NCBI GenBank assembly: GCA_022712835.1
Contig: JAFLJU010000249.1
Span: 1-16,539 of the forward strand
DNA length: 16,539 nt
Direction: 5' to 3'
Source: Desulfobacteraceae bacterium
GTDB taxonomy: Bacteria > Desulfobacterota > Desulfobacteria > Desulfobacterales > Desulfobacteraceae
The notes under the pieces are model-generated. The model saw nothing but the letters and a program-made list of their open reading frames with translations. It was not told where the DNA came from and did no database searches. The stretch's first letter is position 1. Each line of letters begins with the position of its first letter. Shown here one piece after another: positions 14,723-16,539 of the stretch. Position numbers and translations under genes: made by a program.

Positions 14723-15232
14723 ATGTATGAACCCATAAAAGATTTTATTACCGGACGGGAAATTGACAACGTGGGATCTGAAGCCAGCCGCCAGATCTTT
14801 GAAAAATTCTTGGTGGAAACAAAAGGATTCAGCAAGGATGAGATACGAGTGGATGTCCCCCTTATTGTTCAGTTCAAAGGAGATGACTATGTTTCTGCCA
14901 TTGACCTGATTGTATACTGCAATAATACTCCCTTTATGGCAATCACCTGCGTGGCAGGTTCCATTGGATCCTATGAACGGGAGATCCTGGCCGGGGCCCG
15001 GCTGGTGTATGAGTTTCAAATCCCCTTTGCCGTGTCCACCGATGGCAGGAATGCCGTCATCATGGATACGATTTCCGGCAAAACAATCGGACAGGGGCTT
15101 GATGCCATCCCCACCAGGGAAACGGCCCAAAAAAATATAGCCACCATCAAAGAGACTATTTATGCCCCTGAAAAAAGAAAATTAGAAATGATCATTTACC
15201 GCTCCTTTAATATGGAGAAAATAAACAGGTAA
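14723..15232 (+). CDS. Stand-alone type I restriction HsdR-N-like protein, catalytic residues lost
   Basis: 169 residues, 11 bp after gpmI. The sequence fits the HSDR_N_2 type: a short helical start, a beta strand with a conserved aspartate (VSAIDLIV, D61), PFMAITCVAG (70-79), then the helix SYEREILAGARLVYEF and the strand PFAVSTDGRNAVIMDT. In active PD-(D/E)xK members the second strand reads like IE(C/V)K; here the positions are T75-C76-V77, so the acidic residue and lysine of the nuclease site are missing. It is therefore unlikely to cut DNA and may be a structural or binding relative. No hsdM/hsdS is present. Last gene of the operon before the terminator. No clear ribosome binding site is seen. 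Confidence 0.8.
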   Translation: MYEPIKDFITGREIDNVGSEASRQIFEKFLVETKGFSKDEIRVDVPLIVQFKGDDYVSAIDLIVYCNNTPFMAITCVAGSIGSYEREILAGARLVYEFQIPFAVSTDGRNAVIMDTISGKTIGQGLDAIPTRETAQKNIATIKETIYAPEKRKLEMIIYRSFNMEKINR

Positions 15233-15277
15233 CCGATCCATCAGACATGCATCGGTTTACGCAAAGGGTATACAAAA

Positions 15278-15326
15278 AAAAGCGAGAGATCGGGAAAAAC
15301 AACGCCTTTTCCTATCTCTCGCTTTT
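15278..15326. terminator. Bidirectional rho-independent terminator between convergent genes
   Basis: AAAAGCGAGAGAT (15278-15290) pairs perfectly with ATCTCTCGCTTTT (15314-15326). After a small internal bulge, GGAAAA (15293-15298) pairs with TTTTCC (15307-15312), closing an 8-base loop. The stem has about 19 pairs, with an A-run on one side and a T-run on the other, so it can end transcription from both the gpmI/HsdR-N-like side and the zinc-ribbon gene. Confidence 0.92.
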
Positions 15327-15344
15327 AACGTTTATAAACCGTTT

Positions 15345-16025
15345 TTATAAAGCCCGGGATACTTTTTTGTCACAATGTTTACACAGGGTGGCCCGTTTTT
15401 TAATAATTTCTGCACAATAGGGACATTCCCTTGTGTAATGCCTTTCATGGAGCTGTTCAACGGCCTTTTTCACCCCAGCAATTAGAACCGGTGAGGGAAA
15501 CTTATGATTCAGCAAATGCTCTGCAGCTTCCGCATCACCCAACTCACCGACCATCTCAGCCGCTTTAAGTCTCGCCTTGGGCGGAATTTTGGGATCCAGC
15601 ACAATCTTTAATATTTCATCCCAGTCCTTTGTTATATAATAATCGGTCAATAGGGAAAAGGTCTGTATAGCCAACTCTTTCTTTCTGTCCTGCTCAATTA
15701 GAGCGGCATCATCCAGGATTTGTCCTGTTGCGCCTATGGGACTGAAGACGGGCATATATTCAAAATTTTTCTGCCCAGGTTCATTGATACACCTATAGGA
15801 TGCCGTCTGTTCCATGACCTCCTGGAGATGATCCCATCCCTTTTTATAGGAAGGACAGTCATCATTAAAACAGATGAACAAATAGGGCGTTCCCCACCCC
15901 AACCCATCAGAAACAGGAATCTGGGGAACCTCCCACAGGGTCATTTCCAGGTCGCAATGGGGGCAATGGGGTTTGTCCATTTTTATATATTGTTCAAGCA
16001 GTTCATCTTTTGTTTCAAATGCCAT
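15345..16025 (-). CDS. Two-zinc-ribbon protein with a HEAT-like middle, function unknown
   Basis: 226 residues. The N-terminal metal site is C21-P-H-C24 with C52 and C57. The C-terminal site is C201-P-Y-C204 with C215-K-H-C218, the CPYCAEIIKKRATLCKHC pattern of UPF0547-type zinc ribbons. Between them, residues about 115-190 are helical and HEAT-like (ARLKAAEMVGELGDAEAAEHLL). No signal peptide or membrane helix is seen, so it should be cytoplasmic. An AAAGGAG ribosome binding site lies about nine bases before the ATG and touches a 33-bp palindrome. Zinc ribbons of this kind often mediate protein or nucleic-acid contacts; a role cannot be assigned. Confidence 0.85.
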   Translation of the reverse strand: MAFETKDELLEQYIKMDKPHCPHCDLEMTLWEVPQIPVSDGLGWGTPYLFICFNDDCPSYKKGWDHLQEVMEQTASYRCINEPGQKNFEYMPVFSPIGATGQILDDAALIEQDRKKELAIQTFSLLTDYYITKDWDEILKIVLDPKIPPKARLKAAEMVGELGDAEAAEHLLNHKFPSPVLIAGVKKAVEQLHERHYTRECPYCAEIIKKRATLCKHCDKKVSRAL

Positions 16026-16038
16026 TATTCATTTCTCC

Positions 16039-16071
16039 TTTGGTAGTCTTAAATATTTTAAGACTACCAAA
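16039..16071. promoter_or_regulatory. Perfect 15-bp inverted repeat in the leader of the zinc-ribbon gene
   Basis: TTTGGTAGTCTTAAA (16039-16053) and TTTAAGACTACCAAA (16057-16071) are exact reverse complements separated by TAT. It lies between the biotin-carrier gene stop (16102) and the zinc-ribbon gene start (16025), with the AAAGGAG site of the latter overlapping its end by three bases. No T-run follows on the minus strand. It could be a hairpin that ends or attenuates transcription, an RNA element that restrains translation, or an operator for a dimeric regulator. Confidence 0.85.
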
Positions 16072-16101
16072 ATAAGCATAAGCCTTGACTTGTCAAACGA
16101 C

Positions 16102-16539
16102 TCATTCGATAACGGCAAGAACCTCGCCCTTGACCACGGAATCGCCACTGTTATAATTGATGGCAACGATCACGCCGCTGGCAGGAGCCGGAAGTGCATT
16201 TTCCATTTTCATGGCTTCAATCACCACAACGGTCTCCCCTTCATTGACCGCATCTCCGACATTTTTTTCATACTTGATGACCATGCCGGGCATGGGGGCC
16301 GTCACCGGTGTTCCCGAGGCAGCCGATTTGGGAGCCACGGGTTTGGGTGCGGGCACTGCCGGGGCGGCCTGTACCGGTGCAGCAACCGGAGCTGCAGCAA
16401 CAGGTGAGGCAGGCGCAGGAACGGCAGCAGCCGGAGCTGCGTAGGTGATCACGGGAGATCCGCCAACCTCATCCACCCCTACTTCAAAATATTCCCCTTC
16501 AACAAAGACATTAAAGGTCCGTGCATATTCGCTTTTTTC
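16102..16539 (-). CDS. Biotin carrier domain at the C-terminus of a biotin-dependent carboxylase/decarboxylase, 5' end outside window
   Basis: The frame is open to the window edge, giving 145 residues before the TGA at 16102-16104; an internal GTG at 16476 should not be taken as the start. From the N-side it has a short beta region (ARTFNVFVEGEYFEVGVDEVGGSP), a long Ala/Pro linker (about residues 35-72), and a biotinyl domain with APMPGMV, the biotinylation motif EAMKMEN (lysine codon 16207-16209, about 35 residues from the end) and SGVIVAI. A flexible Ala-Pro linker before the biotinyl domain is typical of oxaloacetate decarboxylase alpha, pyruvate carboxylase subunit B and methylmalonyl-CoA decarboxylase carriers. 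Which one cannot be decided from this end. The GC-rich linker is a normal feature of such proteins. Confidence 0.9.
   Translation of the reverse strand, partial: EKSEYARTFNVFVEGEYFEVGVDEVGGSPVITYAAPAAAVPAPASPVAAAPVAAPVQAAPAVPAPKPVAPKSAASGTPVTAPMPGMVIKYEKNVGDAVNEGETVVVIEAMKMENALPAPASGVIVAINYNSGDSVVKGEVLAVIE

Overview
The window looks like chromosomal DNA from a free-living, anaerobic-type Gram-negative bacterium, most likely a sulfate-reducing member of the Desulfobacterota (Desulfobacterales-like). This is inferred from the gene order rplU-rpmA-obgE-nadD-rsfS-gpmI followed by a stand-alone HsdR-N-like protein, from a transporter/HEAT/cNMP-binding fusion beside a membrane nucleotide cyclase, and from a biotin carrier of the decarboxylase type. 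No 16S or other decisive marker is present, so the taxonomy is tentative.

Layout. (1) 1-3365, plus strand: the last 50 residues of a formylglycine-generating-enzyme-type protein, then a 1070-residue protein made of a nucleotide-transporter-like membrane domain, a HEAT-like solenoid and a C-terminal cyclic-nucleotide-binding domain. (2) 3408-9091, minus strand, tightly packed: a large protein combining a B12-binding/radical-SAM-like region without its iron-sulfur cysteines and a GNAT acetyltransferase domain, then a RimK-like ATP-grasp ligase, a QueC-like PP-loop ATPase, and a six-helix HAMP class III nucleotide cyclase. The cyclase converges with the cNMP-binding transporter, so a producer and a possible receptor of a cyclic nucleotide sit tail to tail. 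(3) 9186-10180, minus strand: two small predicted lipoproteins of unknown function. (4) 10181-10524: an intergenic region with a very good sigma70-type promoter. (5) 10525-15232, plus strand: the rplU-rpmA-obgE-nadD-rsfS-gpmI housekeeping operon with stop/start overlaps at three junctions, ending with a small HsdR-N-fold protein whose nuclease residues are gone, and closed by a long bidirectional hairpin terminator. (6) 15345-16539, minus strand: a two-zinc-ribbon protein preceded by a 33-bp perfect palindrome touching its ribosome binding site, and the C-terminal biotin-carrier end of a biotin-dependent (de)carboxylase running off the window.

The best candidate for an undescribed system is the 4997-9091 trio (degenerate B12/radical-SAM-GNAT fusion, ATP-grasp ligase, zinc-type PP-loop ATPase), with the cyclase as its last gene. 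Three activities that acylate, ligate and activate carboxyl or carbonyl groups suggest synthesis of a small peptide-like metabolite or modification of a protein, but the substrate cannot be read from the sequence.
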